From: Peptococcaceae bacterium UBA7185
GTDB taxonomy: Bacteria > Bacillota > Peptococcia > Peptococcales > Peptococcaceae
NCBI GenBank assembly: GCA_002491065.1
Contig: DKVF01000013.1
Coordinates: 4,310-39,054, forward strand
Direction: 5' to 3'
DNA: 34,745 bases
In this document: positions 25,046-31,081 of the stretch, piece after piece
Position numbering within the stretch: position 1 is the first letter of the stretch
Layout of the letters: each line of letters opens with the position of its first letter
Notes under the pieces: model-generated
Told to the model about the DNA's origin: nothing
The model's database searches: none
Seen by the model: the letters and a program-made list of their open reading frames with translations, nothing else
Position numbers and translations under genes: made by a program

Positions 25046-25480
25046 TTATTTTCCCCATTTCATTTTTACTAAATTTTCCGTAACCCCATAATAAGCTGAA
25101 ATTTCTTTTGCAGTTCTGCCATACATTTCCTCATCTAGCTGATCTGGCAGCAGCATTTCAGCGGCGAACTGTTCAGCTTCTACTTCATACATACTGGTTC
25201 TTAGTCTCGTCTTATTGGCCATATAATAACAATTCACAGTTCTGTGACACAAGGCATGTCCTAATTCGTGGAATAGAACACAACGCTTCATATTTTCATC
25301 TAAATTCTGATTTATAATGATAATACGCCTTTTATTGATATAACGATATTCCCCAATACCGGTTTCCCAATTAACAAAAAATAGAATAACTCCAAAATAA
25401 TCCATTAGGTCGTATATTGTATAATTTTTAAATAATTGCTTCAATTGTTTCGCTTTTAGAATCGGATCCAATAAAATCAC
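25046..25480 (-). CDS. immA: ImmA/IrrE-family metallopeptidase
   Basis: 144 residues. The zinc metallopeptidase motif HELGH (in CVLFHELGHALCH) and a downstream acidic EVEAEQFAAEMLLP block match ImmA/IrrE proteins. In ICEBs1 and related phages, ImmA cleaves the adjacent repressor to trigger excision. The GTG start (25478-25480) abuts the repressor stop with no gap and only a weak SD, so translation is probably coupled. Directly downstream of the CI-like gene, as in ICEBs1-type switches, it is the likely anti-repressor protease of this prophage. Confidence 0.88.
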   Translation of the reverse strand: MILLDPILKAKQLKQLFKNYTIYDLMDYFGVILFFVNWETGIGEYRYINKRRIIIINQNLDENMKRCVLFHELGHALCHRTVNCYYMANKTRLRTSMYEVEAEQFAAEMLLPDQLDEEMYGRTAKEISAYYGVTENLVKMKWGK

Positions 25481-25939
25481 CTACTCATTGCTGTTATTTT
25501 TACGATATTTATTCGGTGTGTAGGTTTCTTTGTTTTTCAATTTTATAATTCGTAATGCTTGCTCTAAAGTAGCCTTTAGGATTTCTTTATCATTATCCGA
25601 AAGGTTCAGTTCTCCTCCGTAAGAAGTAGGGCCGGATTCACCACTATCTAAATCCGTCATCATTTTTTCCAAATCTTTTTGTATATCCCGTTCATCCTTT
25701 GCAGTTAAGGAAGGATGATAGTCACTATAGTTTCGTAGGTCTGTTTTACCTAATAAGTAATCTACGGAAACATTAAAAAGTTCGGCTAGTGCAGTAAGAA
25801 TTCGTTCTTCTTTTGGAAATCTATTATCAGTTTCATAATAGCCAACAACACGATCTGAAACCCCAACAGCATTACCTACATATGCTTGTGTCCAGTTGTT
25901 TTCTAATCTTAATTTTTTTAACCTACTTCCAAAAGTCAT
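25481..25939 (-). CDS. CI-like XRE-family prophage repressor
   Basis: 152 residues. An N-terminal helix-turn-helix (about 5-60: RLKKLRLENNWTQAYVGNAVGV, VVGYYETDNRFPKEE) is followed by FNVSVDYLLG and a charged C-terminal region with no LexA-type Ser/Lys protease dyad that I can see; cleavage would thus depend on the neighbouring ImmA. The ATG at 25939 has a GGGA SD; the longer start at 25954 does not. It is divergent from the Cro-like gene across a 167-bp operator region with repeated AACAAATTGTT palindromes, which it presumably binds. Confidence 0.88.
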   Translation of the reverse strand: MTFGSRLKKLRLENNWTQAYVGNAVGVSDRVVGYYETDNRFPKEERILTALAELFNVSVDYLLGKTDLRNYSDYHPSLTAKDERDIQKDLEKMMTDLDSGESGPTSYGGELNLSDNDKEILKATLEQALRIIKLKNKETYTPNKYRKNNSNE

Positions 25940-25965
25940 AATTTCACATCCCATAATATAAATAC

Positions 25966-26065
25966 AACAAATTGTTCGATAAGTTTATTATAACAAATTG
26001 TTCGAAAATGAAAAGAGGTTCGAACAAAAAATTCGAAAAAGTATTGACATAGAACAAATTGTTCT
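25966..26065. promoter_or_regulatory. repressor operator array
   Basis: The palindrome AACAAATTGTT occurs at 25966-25976, 25992-26002 and 26053-26063; the last extends to a 15-bp perfect palindrome AGAACAAATTGTTCT (26051-26065). A related site TTCGAACAAAAAATTCGAA lies at 26019-26037. Centres are about 26, 31 and 30 bp apart. A leftward -10 TATAAT (plus 25987-25992) adjoins the second site; its -35 is weak. A further related palindrome, TGTTCGAACA (26315-26324), sits after the Cro-like gene. Confidence 0.8.
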
Positions 26066-26072
26066 GTAAAAT
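26044..26072 (+). promoter_or_regulatory. rightward early promoter with operator in its spacer
   Basis: Consensus TTGACA (26044-26049), 17-bp spacer, TAAAAT (26067-26072). The spacer is almost entirely the 15-bp palindromic operator, so repressor binding would directly block polymerase. It drives the Cro-like gene and the early operon. Confidence 0.85.
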
Positions 26073-26106
26073 GTAAGCATACCGAATGAAACGGGAGGAA
26101 GAAAAC

Positions 26107-26304
26107 ATGGAAACAAAAAATAATTTACAGGTTTTGAGAAAACAAAATTCTTTAACACAAGAAGAATTTGCGAAAAAAATGAATGTGGCTCCTGATTATA
26201 TCTCAATGATAGAACGAGGCGTTCGCTCTCCTGGTTTTTCATTAGCTAAAAAAATTGCTGATTTTTTTGGAACAACAATAGATGATATTTTTTTTAATAA
26301 CTAA
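26107..26304 (+). CDS. Cro-like XRE-family regulator
   Basis: 65 residues, almost entirely one helix-turn-helix domain: LQVLRKQNSLTQEEFAKKMNVA, DYISMIERGVRSPGFSLAKKIADFF, ending DDIFFNN. The ATG at 26107 has GGGAGG (26093-26098). First gene of the rightward transcript from the operator-embedded promoter, divergent from the repressor, which is the position of Cro. It probably competes for the same AACAAATTGTT sites. Confidence 0.85.
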   Translation: METKNNLQVLRKQNSLTQEEFAKKMNVAPDYISMIERGVRSPGFSLAKKIADFFGTTIDDIFFNN

Positions 26305-26350
26305 TCGAATGAATTGTTCGAACAGTGAGCCGGAACGGAGGTGTGAGAGA

Positions 26351-26590
26351 ATGTCAAAAGTAGCAAAAGAGCATCCATTAATCGCAAGGATAAAATATGA
26401 TGCTGCTCTACGTGGTATTAGTGATAAAGAAATTGCTGCTGCTATGCGCAGAACAGAGCGTTGTCTAAGTAGTAGAAAGAATGAGCCAGAAAAATTCTTA
26501 CTAGGTGAGTTAGAAATAATTGCGAAAAAATTAAAAATAACAATCACAATTGGGCCAGATGGAACAGTAAGCGCAACAAGTGATCTATAG
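26351..26590 (+). CDS. small predicted DNA-binding phage protein
   Basis: 79 residues. SDKEIAAAMRRTERCLSSRKNEPEKF looks like a helix-turn-helix followed by a Cro/C1-type third helix and LGELEIIAKKLKITITI, a pattern common in short Firmicute phage regulators. The ATG at 26351 has GGAGG (26337-26341); an upstream extension to 26282 overlaps the Cro-like gene. A palindrome related to the operators (26315-26324) lies just upstream, so the gene may be separately regulated. The exact role is unknown. Confidence 0.7.
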   Translation: MSKVAKEHPLIARIKYDAALRGISDKEIAAAMRRTERCLSSRKNEPEKFLLGELEIIAKKLKITITIGPDGTVSATSDL

Positions 26591-26604
26591 GAGCGTGAAG
26601 GCAA

Positions 26605-26829
26605 ATGAATCCTAAACCTTTGTTTGTTAGCAGCCTAATAGCCACGTTATTTGCAGCCATGGCACTGGAAGGTAATGCTCTATCGCTTGGACAGGCTGCC
26701 ATAGTGCTGGCGCCAGCGGGTGTACTGATGGTGTGGAGTTTTATTCAGACGGATTGGTGGGAACCAACGGAAGGAGGGAAAGAAGATACTAACACATTTG
26801 AGTTTGTTCAGCGGCATTGGAGGCCTTGA
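26605..26829 (+). CDS. small hydrophobic membrane protein
   Basis: 74 residues with two hydrophobic stretches (about 7-22 and 30-47) and a charged tail EGGKEDTNTFEF. The ATG has GGAG/GAAGG upstream. It resembles the short two-helix membrane proteins often found in early regions of clostridial phages; no family is recognised. Its end overlaps the beginning of the methyltransferase by 44 bp in another frame, and its coding sequence contains the methyltransferase SD. Confidence 0.6.
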   Translation: MNPKPLFVSSLIATLFAAMALEGNALSLGQAAIVLAPAGVLMVWSFIQTDWWEPTEGGKEDTNTFEFVQRHWRP

Positions 26830-27595
26830 CCTGGCTGCTGAATGGGCGGGAATCGAAACAGTTGGACAATGTGAGTGGGCCGACTATCCCTATAAAGTGT
26901 TATGCAAACATTGGCCGGATGTGCCAAAGTGGCGGGATATCCACGAATTAACAAAGGAGAGTTTTCGTGAACGAACAGGACTACAAACAGTTGACGTTAT
27001 TTCCGGAGGATTCCCCTGTCAACCGTTTTCCGTTGCCGGGAAGCACAGAGGCACAGAAGATGACCGTTACCTCTGGCCAGAAATGTGCAGAGTTATTGCA
27101 GAGCTGCGGCCCCATTATGTGCTTGGCGAAAATGTTGCTGGAATCGTCAATATGGCGCTCGACACAGTGTTATCTGACCTGGAAGCCCAAGGCTACACCG
27201 CAAGGACGTTTATTATTCCAGCTTGTGGCATCGGTGCCCCGCATAGACGATATAGGGCAGCAATTGTGGCCAACACCAACAGCACAGGACGGGAAGAATT
27301 CGGCACTGCCATTATCGCAGATAAAGAGGGATTCGATACCAGGGGCAGTGTTGCGCAGCTTATATCCAACGCCGACGGCGGCGGATGCAGAAGGAAGCAA
27401 CGGAGGCAACATGCACAGCAGTTTGCGGACGGAAGTTGGTGGGCAACTGAACCCGGAGTGGGTAGAGTGGCTAATGGGATTCCCCATCGGATGGACAGAA
27501 TTAAATGCTTAGGCAATGCTGTTGTACCGCAGCAATTTTATCCAATTTTTAAAGCAATAGCGGCAGTGGAAGGTGGTGAGGAAGACGGCAGATAA
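26786..27595 (+). CDS. C5 cytosine DNA methyltransferase (phage orphan type), apparent ATA start
   Basis: About 269 residues. Motif I LSLFSGIGGLDLAAEWAG, motif IV with catalytic Cys (about 78) GGFPCQPFSVAGKH, motif VI ENVAGIV, motif VIII RRYRAAIVANT, and motif X GNAVVPQQFYPIFKAI are all present. The region between VIII and X (target recognition) is short. AAGGAGGG (26771-26778) is ideally placed for a start at 26786, where the codon is ATA and the next residues LTHLSLFSG fit the family N-terminus. The first accepted start would be TTG at 26798, 20 bp from the SD. No restriction partner is adjacent, so it is probably a solitary phage methylase giving self-protection. A second gene is nested within it. 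Confidence 0.88.
   Translation: MLTHLSLFSGIGGLDLAAEWAGIETVGQCEWADYPYKVLCKHWPDVPKWRDIHELTKESFRERTGLQTVDVISGGFPCQPFSVAGKHRGTEDDRYLWPEMCRVIAELRPHYVLGENVAGIVNMALDTVLSDLEAQGYTARTFIIPACGIGAPHRRYRAAIVANTNSTGREEFGTAIIADKEGFDTRGSVAQLISNADGGGCRRKQRRQHAQQFADGSWWATEPGVGRVANGIPHRMDRIKCLGNAVVPQQFYPIFKAIAAVEGGEEDGR
26967..27512 (+). CDS. phage protein nested in another frame within the methyltransferase gene
   Basis: 181 residues, wholly inside the methyltransferase gene in a different plus-strand frame. It has its own AAGGAG (26954-26959) 7 bp before a GTG start. The protein has strong family-like signatures: KMTVTSGQKCAELLQSCGP, CYLTWKPKATPQGRLLFQLV, the paired WPTPTAQDGKN / YPTPTAADAEGSNGG motifs, and LNPEWVEWLMGFPIGWTEL. 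I recall these blocks from proteins in many phages, often adjacent to DNA methyltransferases and sometimes labelled methyltransferase-associated; the function is unknown. The stop (27510-27512) is 83 bp before that of the methyltransferase. Confidence 0.7.
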   Translation: MNEQDYKQLTLFPEDSPVNRFPLPGSTEAQKMTVTSGQKCAELLQSCGPIMCLAKMLLESSIWRSTQCYLTWKPKATPQGRLLFQLVASVPRIDDIGQQLWPTPTAQDGKNSALPLSQIKRDSIPGAVLRSLYPTPTAADAEGSNGGNMHSSLRTEVGGQLNPEWVEWLMGFPIGWTELNA

Positions 27596-27616
27596 GCCAA
27601 ACATGGAAAAGAAAAC

Positions 27617-27756
27617 GCCCTGGGGAGCGACCAACTCCACACAGGGCAGAAACAAAAACCATAAATAAAGTATAGCATACAAAAGCCTGTAATTCAAGGG
27701 TTTACCGCACAGGTAAGCCCATTTTTTGAAAGCCGCCGCCTGGCGGCATCCGGCTT
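27617..27756. other. two GC-rich hairpins between methyltransferase and rep
   Basis: GCCCTG...CAGGGC at 27617-27647 contains an inner GGAG/CTCC pairing; only on the minus strand is it followed by a T-rich tail. GCCGCC-GCCT-GGCGGC at 27732-27747 is a perfect stem with outer AAGCCG/CGGCTT repeats (27730-27756). These lie directly before the HUH replication gene and could be an origin-type structure or transcription attenuators. Confidence 0.4.
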
Positions 27757-27794
27757 GAATGTGAGTAATAAAGTTTGGGGCAAAGGAAAATCAC

Positions 27795-28586
27795 ATGAAA
27801 CAAAAACCAGTAATCAGACAAAAAACCTTTCACTGCGGCCCACAAAACAAAAAGTCAAAATACATCGAGGTAGATGTATTTGAGCATGTGGAAACTACGG
27901 CAACAAGAAAGGTCAGAAAAAAGCGTGAGCAGCTTACTCCGCCCAAGCAGCAAAATCTAAATGATAAGAATGCCCGCCGTTATTTTGTTTTGTTGGTAAA
28001 AAGCAACTTTGATGATGGGGACTTCCACATCGTTTTGACATATAACGATGATCGGCGGCCGGAAACCATAGAAGCTGCAGAACATGAAGTCGCGCTTTTC
28101 ATAGACCGGCTGCGCACTTTGTACAGAAAACATGGTGTGAAAAAAGTGGAATATGTTTTTATTACAGAGCAAGGCAAAAAGAGCGGGAAAATTCATCATC
28201 ATATTTTACTGAAAAATGTAGGAATCAGTCGGGATGAAATAGAGGAAAGATGGCATAGCAAAGGGCTGGGGTTCGCCAACAGCAAAAAGTTAAGAGCCAA
28301 TGATAACGGCATAGAGCAAATTGCCAACTACCTGCAGAAGGAATCCGCAGGAAAGAAACGTTGGAAAAATTCTAAAGGATTGGTCAGACCATGGTTATCA
28401 GTAAGCGACGATAAATACAGCCGCAAGAAAATAGACAAGCTGGCCCAGCTAACGCCGGATTGTGAAGCGGTAAAGGAATTCTGGGAAAGACAATTTCCTG
28501 GCTATGTTTTATATGAATGTCAGCATTACTTTAACCAGGTAACGGCTCAATGGAGTATTTATCTAAAAATGAGATTAAGGAGATGA
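27795..28586 (+). CDS. HUH-endonuclease rolling-circle replication initiator-like protein
   Basis: 263 residues. Motif 1 FHIVLTYNDDRRPE, the metal-binding HUH motif GKIHHHILLK (His134-136) and the catalytic-tyrosine motif IANYLQKES (Tyr179, Lys182), followed by KNSKGLVRPW, form the single-tyrosine HUH pattern known from microvirus-type and plasmid Rep proteins. Such enzymes nick one strand at an origin and stay covalently linked via Tyr. The ATG has AAAGG upstream. No helicase loader or DnaA-like protein is seen in this early region, so this may be the element's replication initiator. A conjugative or mobilisation relaxase is less likely because no three-His relaxase layout or mob genes are present. 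Confidence 0.8.
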   Translation: MKQKPVIRQKTFHCGPQNKKSKYIEVDVFEHVETTATRKVRKKREQLTPPKQQNLNDKNARRYFVLLVKSNFDDGDFHIVLTYNDDRRPETIEAAEHEVALFIDRLRTLYRKHGVKKVEYVFITEQGKKSGKIHHHILLKNVGISRDEIEERWHSKGLGFANSKKLRANDNGIEQIANYLQKESAGKKRWKNSKGLVRPWLSVSDDKYSRKKIDKLAQLTPDCEAVKEFWERQFPGYVLYECQHYFNQVTAQWSIYLKMRLRR

Positions 28587-28590
28587 TCGT

Positions 28591-28782
28591 GTGATAGAGT
28601 GTCCTGCTTGCGGAAAAGAAAAATATCATACTGTGTATTGCGGCATATATAAAGAGACTATCTGCCAGAGCCATTGCAAAGGCTGTCCATATCGGGAGGA
28701 TAGTTTCAGTCTATCATGCTGTAACTACAGAAGGGAGATGGAGAGAATTGGAATGCTGGGAATGCAGCAACGAAAACTGTGA
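28591..28782 (+). CDS. small Cys-rich (zinc-finger-like) protein
   Basis: 63 residues with CPACG near the N-terminus, several further Cys/His (YCGIYKETICQSHCKGCPY, SCC) and a basic tail. GTG start with AAGGAGA at 28577-28583. It follows rep by 4 bp. The pattern suggests one or two structural zinc sites; no named family is recognised. First of three consecutive Cys-rich genes. Confidence 0.65.
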   Translation: MIECPACGKEKYHTVYCGIYKETICQSHCKGCPYREDSFSLSCCNYRREMERIGMLGMQQRKL

Positions 28783-28909
28783 GTATGCAGGGACAGATTT
28801 TTCAAATTATCAGCGGTGCCTGCACTGTCAATTTGCAATGGATCCGGCAGGGGAAGAATGTCAGTTATGTTTTGACGGTTCCTGTGGATTTGAAGAAAGG
28901 GTGGAATGA
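28748..28909 (+). CDS. very small Cys-rich protein
   Basis: 53 residues from a TTG start (28748-28750) to TGA 28907-28909. It contains four CxxC-like pairs: CWEC, CEY..., CLHC, CQLC plus a final CGF. GGAG lies 4-10 bp upstream. It overlaps the preceding Cys-rich gene by 35 bp and its stop directly abuts the ATG of the next, matching the packed operon. The regular CxxC spacing resembles a rubredoxin/zinc-ribbon knuckle set; function unknown. Confidence 0.6.
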   Translation: MECWECSNENCEYAGTDFSNYQRCLHCQFAMDPAGEECQLCFDGSCGFEERVE

Positions 28910-29134
28910 ATGATACCAACTTGTAAGGGCTGTGTTTATCACATGGCCAGGGCAATAGAAAAGAAACACAAATGGCGGTATCAGCATCTATGCGGGCACG
29001 GTGCTGCCAGAACAAATAGAATGTGCGGATATGGAGGGCTGGGAATCACAAAAGGATTTGAAACAAAACGCAAGACTTCCCCGCTCTGGTGTCCGTTAAG
29101 AAAGGCTTCACCCAGTAATGGGTTACATGAATAG
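28910..29134 (+). CDS. small Cys/His-containing phage protein
   Basis: 74 residues: TCKGCVYH at the start, then LCGHGAA, MCGYGG and a C-terminal LWCPL motif, consistent with a small zinc-binding fold. It starts immediately after the stop of the previous gene, with an AAAGGGTGG SD inside it. Similar short proteins with a CKGCVY start are frequent in clostridial phage early operons. Function unknown. Confidence 0.65.
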   Translation: MIPTCKGCVYHMARAIEKKHKWRYQHLCGHGAARTNRMCGYGGLGITKGFETKRKTSPLWCPLRKASPSNGLHE

Positions 29135-29189
29135 TGTCCAATGATTGTATAAAAGCCTGTATAACAGCGTTGTGTAAATAGGGAGATAC

Positions 29190-29252
29190 CCTTGCACGGC
29201 ATGGGAGGCTAACAGGCTTGCCCTTTACGGTTACAAAACTGTAAAGGGTTGA
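29190..29252. other. structured intergenic segment with strong hairpin
   Basis: CCCTTTACGGTT-ACAA-AACTGTAAAGGG (29221-29248) is a 12-bp stem with one G-T pair and a 4-nt loop, without a T tract, so not a normal terminator. A smaller imperfect hairpin (CCCTTGC/GCATGGG, about 29199-29215) precedes it. Located between the Cys-rich genes and the PAPS-reductase-like gene, it may be an RNA element, a Rep origin or a translation control. Confidence 0.4.
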
Positions 29253-29297
29253 GGGCTTATCTTACGAGATTACACGCTTTATGGCGTAAAGGACAAA

Positions 29298-30026
29298 GTG
29301 CAGGAGGCTGTATTTATCCTGCAACAATATGAGCCGCCGGAAGGATATTATCTAGCCTTTAGCGGCGGGAAAGATAGTTTAGTGTGTTACTGGCTTTGCA
29401 AATTAGCAAATGTCCAGTTTGACGCTCACTATAATTACACCACCATAGATCCGCCGGAACTGGTGCAATTTGTCCGTACCTTTGATGATGTGGAAATCAT
29501 GAAGCCGGACACTTGCTACTGGCAATTAATCATCAAAAACGGTATGCCGCCGACACGCCTTGCCCGATATTGCTGTAAAGAGTTAAAAGAGCAGGGCGGG
29601 AAGGAACGCATCAAGATTTTGGGCGTAAGGGCAGAGGAAAGCAGCAAACGAAAAGGCCGCGAAGTGGTAATGCTAGACGGTAGTCCATTAGGACGTTGCA
29701 TCAATCTGATTTACCACTGGACGGAATCCGAAGTATGGGAATTCATAGGCTGCAACATGATTGAGTATTGCAGCCTATATGATGAAGGATTTTCGCGCCT
29801 TGGCTGCATAGCCTGTCCGCAAAAGAGAGCAAAGGCACAGGAGCGAGATTTTGCACGTTGGCCAGCATATCGTAGGGCCTACGTAAAGTGTTTCAATTTA
29901 ATGATAGCAGAACGGCAGCGGAAGGGATTGCCCTGTCAGTGGCAGACCGGCGAGGACGTTTTATTTTGGTGGCTATATGGAAATAAGAGAAACAGTAATC
30001 AACTGGAAATGGAGTGGAAGACATGA
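29298..30026 (+). CDS. PAPS-reductase-family (PP-loop ATPase) phage protein
   Basis: 242 residues from the GTG at 29298. The ATP pyrophosphatase P-loop SGGKDS (22-27) is followed by FDAHYNYTTIDPPEL, ILGVRAEESSKRKGRE and a cysteine pair LGCIACPQKRAK. These are features of the CysH-like family common in phages, distinct from assimilatory PAPS reductase; roles in nucleobase or tRNA thiolation or phosphorothioation have been proposed, none is proven here. The frame stays open upstream to 29253, and residues just before the GTG (YTLYGVKDK) look like the normal family N-terminus, but no ATG, GTG or TTG lies there; the true start may be non-canonical (an ATC at 29259). Confidence 0.8.
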   Translation: MQEAVFILQQYEPPEGYYLAFSGGKDSLVCYWLCKLANVQFDAHYNYTTIDPPELVQFVRTFDDVEIMKPDTCYWQLIIKNGMPPTRLARYCCKELKEQGGKERIKILGVRAEESSKRKGREVVMLDGSPLGRCINLIYHWTESEVWEFIGCNMIEYCSLYDEGFSRLGCIACPQKRAKAQERDFARWPAYRRAYVKCFNLMIAERQRKGLPCQWQTGEDVLFWWLYGNKRNSNQLEMEWKT

Positions 30027-30190
30027 AGAAGATAGCAGTAAAACCAACGAAAAAACAACTAGCAGAGGCTTGTAAAGATTATGTATGTGAAAGCCTCTGC
30101 AAACACACCAACAAGAAAGAAGCCGCATTAATCAGACAATGCAATCAGTGTCAGCTGGAAAGTATGCTGGATGAGGTGCGCAGAAGATGA
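30023..30190 (+). CDS. small Cys-containing phage protein
   Basis: 55 residues (begins KKIAVKPTKKQLAEACKDY). Cys pattern C..C..C and CNQC near the end suggests a zinc site. The start overlaps the PAPS-reductase-like stop (ATGA 30023-30026) and its own stop overlaps the next start (ATGA 30187-30190), strong evidence that it is translated. No family recognised. Confidence 0.65.
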   Translation: MKKIAVKPTKKQLAEACKDYVCESLCKHTNKKEAALIRQCNQCQLESMLDEVRRR

Positions 30191-30465
30191 AATCAATCAT
30201 TCAAAAGAGCAGAGGCTGTTATTTCTGCGGCACAACAAAGAATCTGGAAGAACATCATATTTTTTTCGGGAACCCAGGAAGAAGGATATCAGAGAAAAAT
30301 GGCTTTAAAGTGTATCTTTGCGACCAGTGCCATCGGATTCGGGAATCTTCGCCGCACCGCAATCGAAAAAATGACTTAATGTTAAAGGAACTCTGCCAAA
30401 AGGAATACGAAAAAACACATACCAGAGAAGAATTTATGGAATTAGTGGGGAGGAACTACCTATGA
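30187..30465 (+). CDS. HNH-type zinc-binding phage protein
   Basis: 92 residues. CYFCG, LEEHHIFFGNPGRR, KVYLCDQCHR and a basic helix form a Cys2...His-His...Cys2-His pattern like HNH nucleases. Short proteins of this kind occur in the recombination/replication block of many Firmicute phages and are thought to be HNH-like nucleases or structural relatives. The classical catalytic HH is present (EHH). Start and stop both overlap neighbouring genes by ATGA. Confidence 0.75.
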   Translation: MKSIIQKSRGCYFCGTTKNLEEHHIFFGNPGRRISEKNGFKVYLCDQCHRIRESSPHRNRKNDLMLKELCQKEYEKTHTREEFMELVGRNYL

Positions 30466-30836
30466 CATCAGAAGATAAAATAAGGATTACTGCCTGTAGA
30501 TTCTGCGGCCAGACGGCCATGGTAGAAGCAGATACAGAGGCAGAGGCTTTGCACGAAGCAACCATGCGCTGTAATTGTGATGAAGCGCTCCGCTATCAGG
30601 AAATCAGAATGAAGGCAGAAGATGCTGGGCTGCAAATGAGCCAAATGTACAAATCTGAAAATGTACCGGAAGAAATCATAAGTCTTATGTATAAATTAAT
30701 TGACCAGATGGTTGAAAACAGGTTACAGAAAGCACAGCTGACTTTGCCAAATGGTCAGAAACTGCAAGTCACATTGAAAGGGACAGGCTTTGTGGTAGAG
30801 CATAGTCAGGCAGAGAAAAAGAAGGTGGAAGTATGA
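30462..30836 (+). CDS. conserved-type hypothetical phage protein
   Basis: 124 residues. An N-terminal CRFCG and later CNCDEA suggest a small metal-binding head (about 10-45), then an amphipathic helical region (about 45-90) and a strand-rich end (LTLPNGQKLQVTLKGTGFVVE). No recognised family or function. It overlaps its neighbours on both sides by ATGA, so it is part of the early operon. Confidence 0.7.
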   Translation: MTSEDKIRITACRFCGQTAMVEADTEAEALHEATMRCNCDEALRYQEIRMKAEDAGLQMSQMYKSENVPEEIISLMYKLIDQMVENRLQKAQLTLPNGQKLQVTLKGTGFVVEHSQAEKKKVEV

Positions 30837-31081
30837 CTTATGAAGTAAAGCGTGGATTCTCAAAACGTAGGAACTGTTACATGTATGGTATTTATAAAGA
30901 TGGAGAGCTATACGAAAATACACTACTGTATGGCAGAAAAAACGCTCAATTAATAGTAGGACTGCTGACGCTTATGGATGAATACATCATAGATCATGAA
31001 AACGGAACATTTCAAATTATGCAAATACTTAGAATGGATAAGGAGCGTGAGAAAAATGGCAAAGTTGAATATAGAGTGTAG
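30833..31081 (+). CDS. hypothetical phage protein
   Basis: 82 residues, no Cys motif beyond one residue, mixed basic/acidic, begins TYEVKRGFSKRRNCYMYGIYKDGE. Likely a small soluble protein. Starts within the preceding stop (ATGA) and overlaps the next start by 26 bp. No family recognised. Confidence 0.65.
   Translation: MTYEVKRGFSKRRNCYMYGIYKDGELYENTLLYGRKNAQLIVGLLTLMDEYIIDHENGTFQIMQILRMDKEREKNGKVEYRV

Noticed and set aside
25028..25058. Longer dinD start at 25058
   Set aside because: It lies within immA, has no SD, and adds ten non-conserved residues; 25028 follows AAGGGG and begins at the conserved region.
27170..27516. Two overlapping minus-strand frames (105 and 107 codons) opposite the methyltransferase
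   Set aside because: No SD or family motifs; they show only that stop codons are rare here. They were used as a caution for the nested-gene argument.
27795..28586. Mobilisation relaxase instead of a replication protein
   Set aside because: The histidine arrangement and Y-x-x-K motif order fit Rep-type HUH enzymes, and no mob or oriT-like genes surround it.
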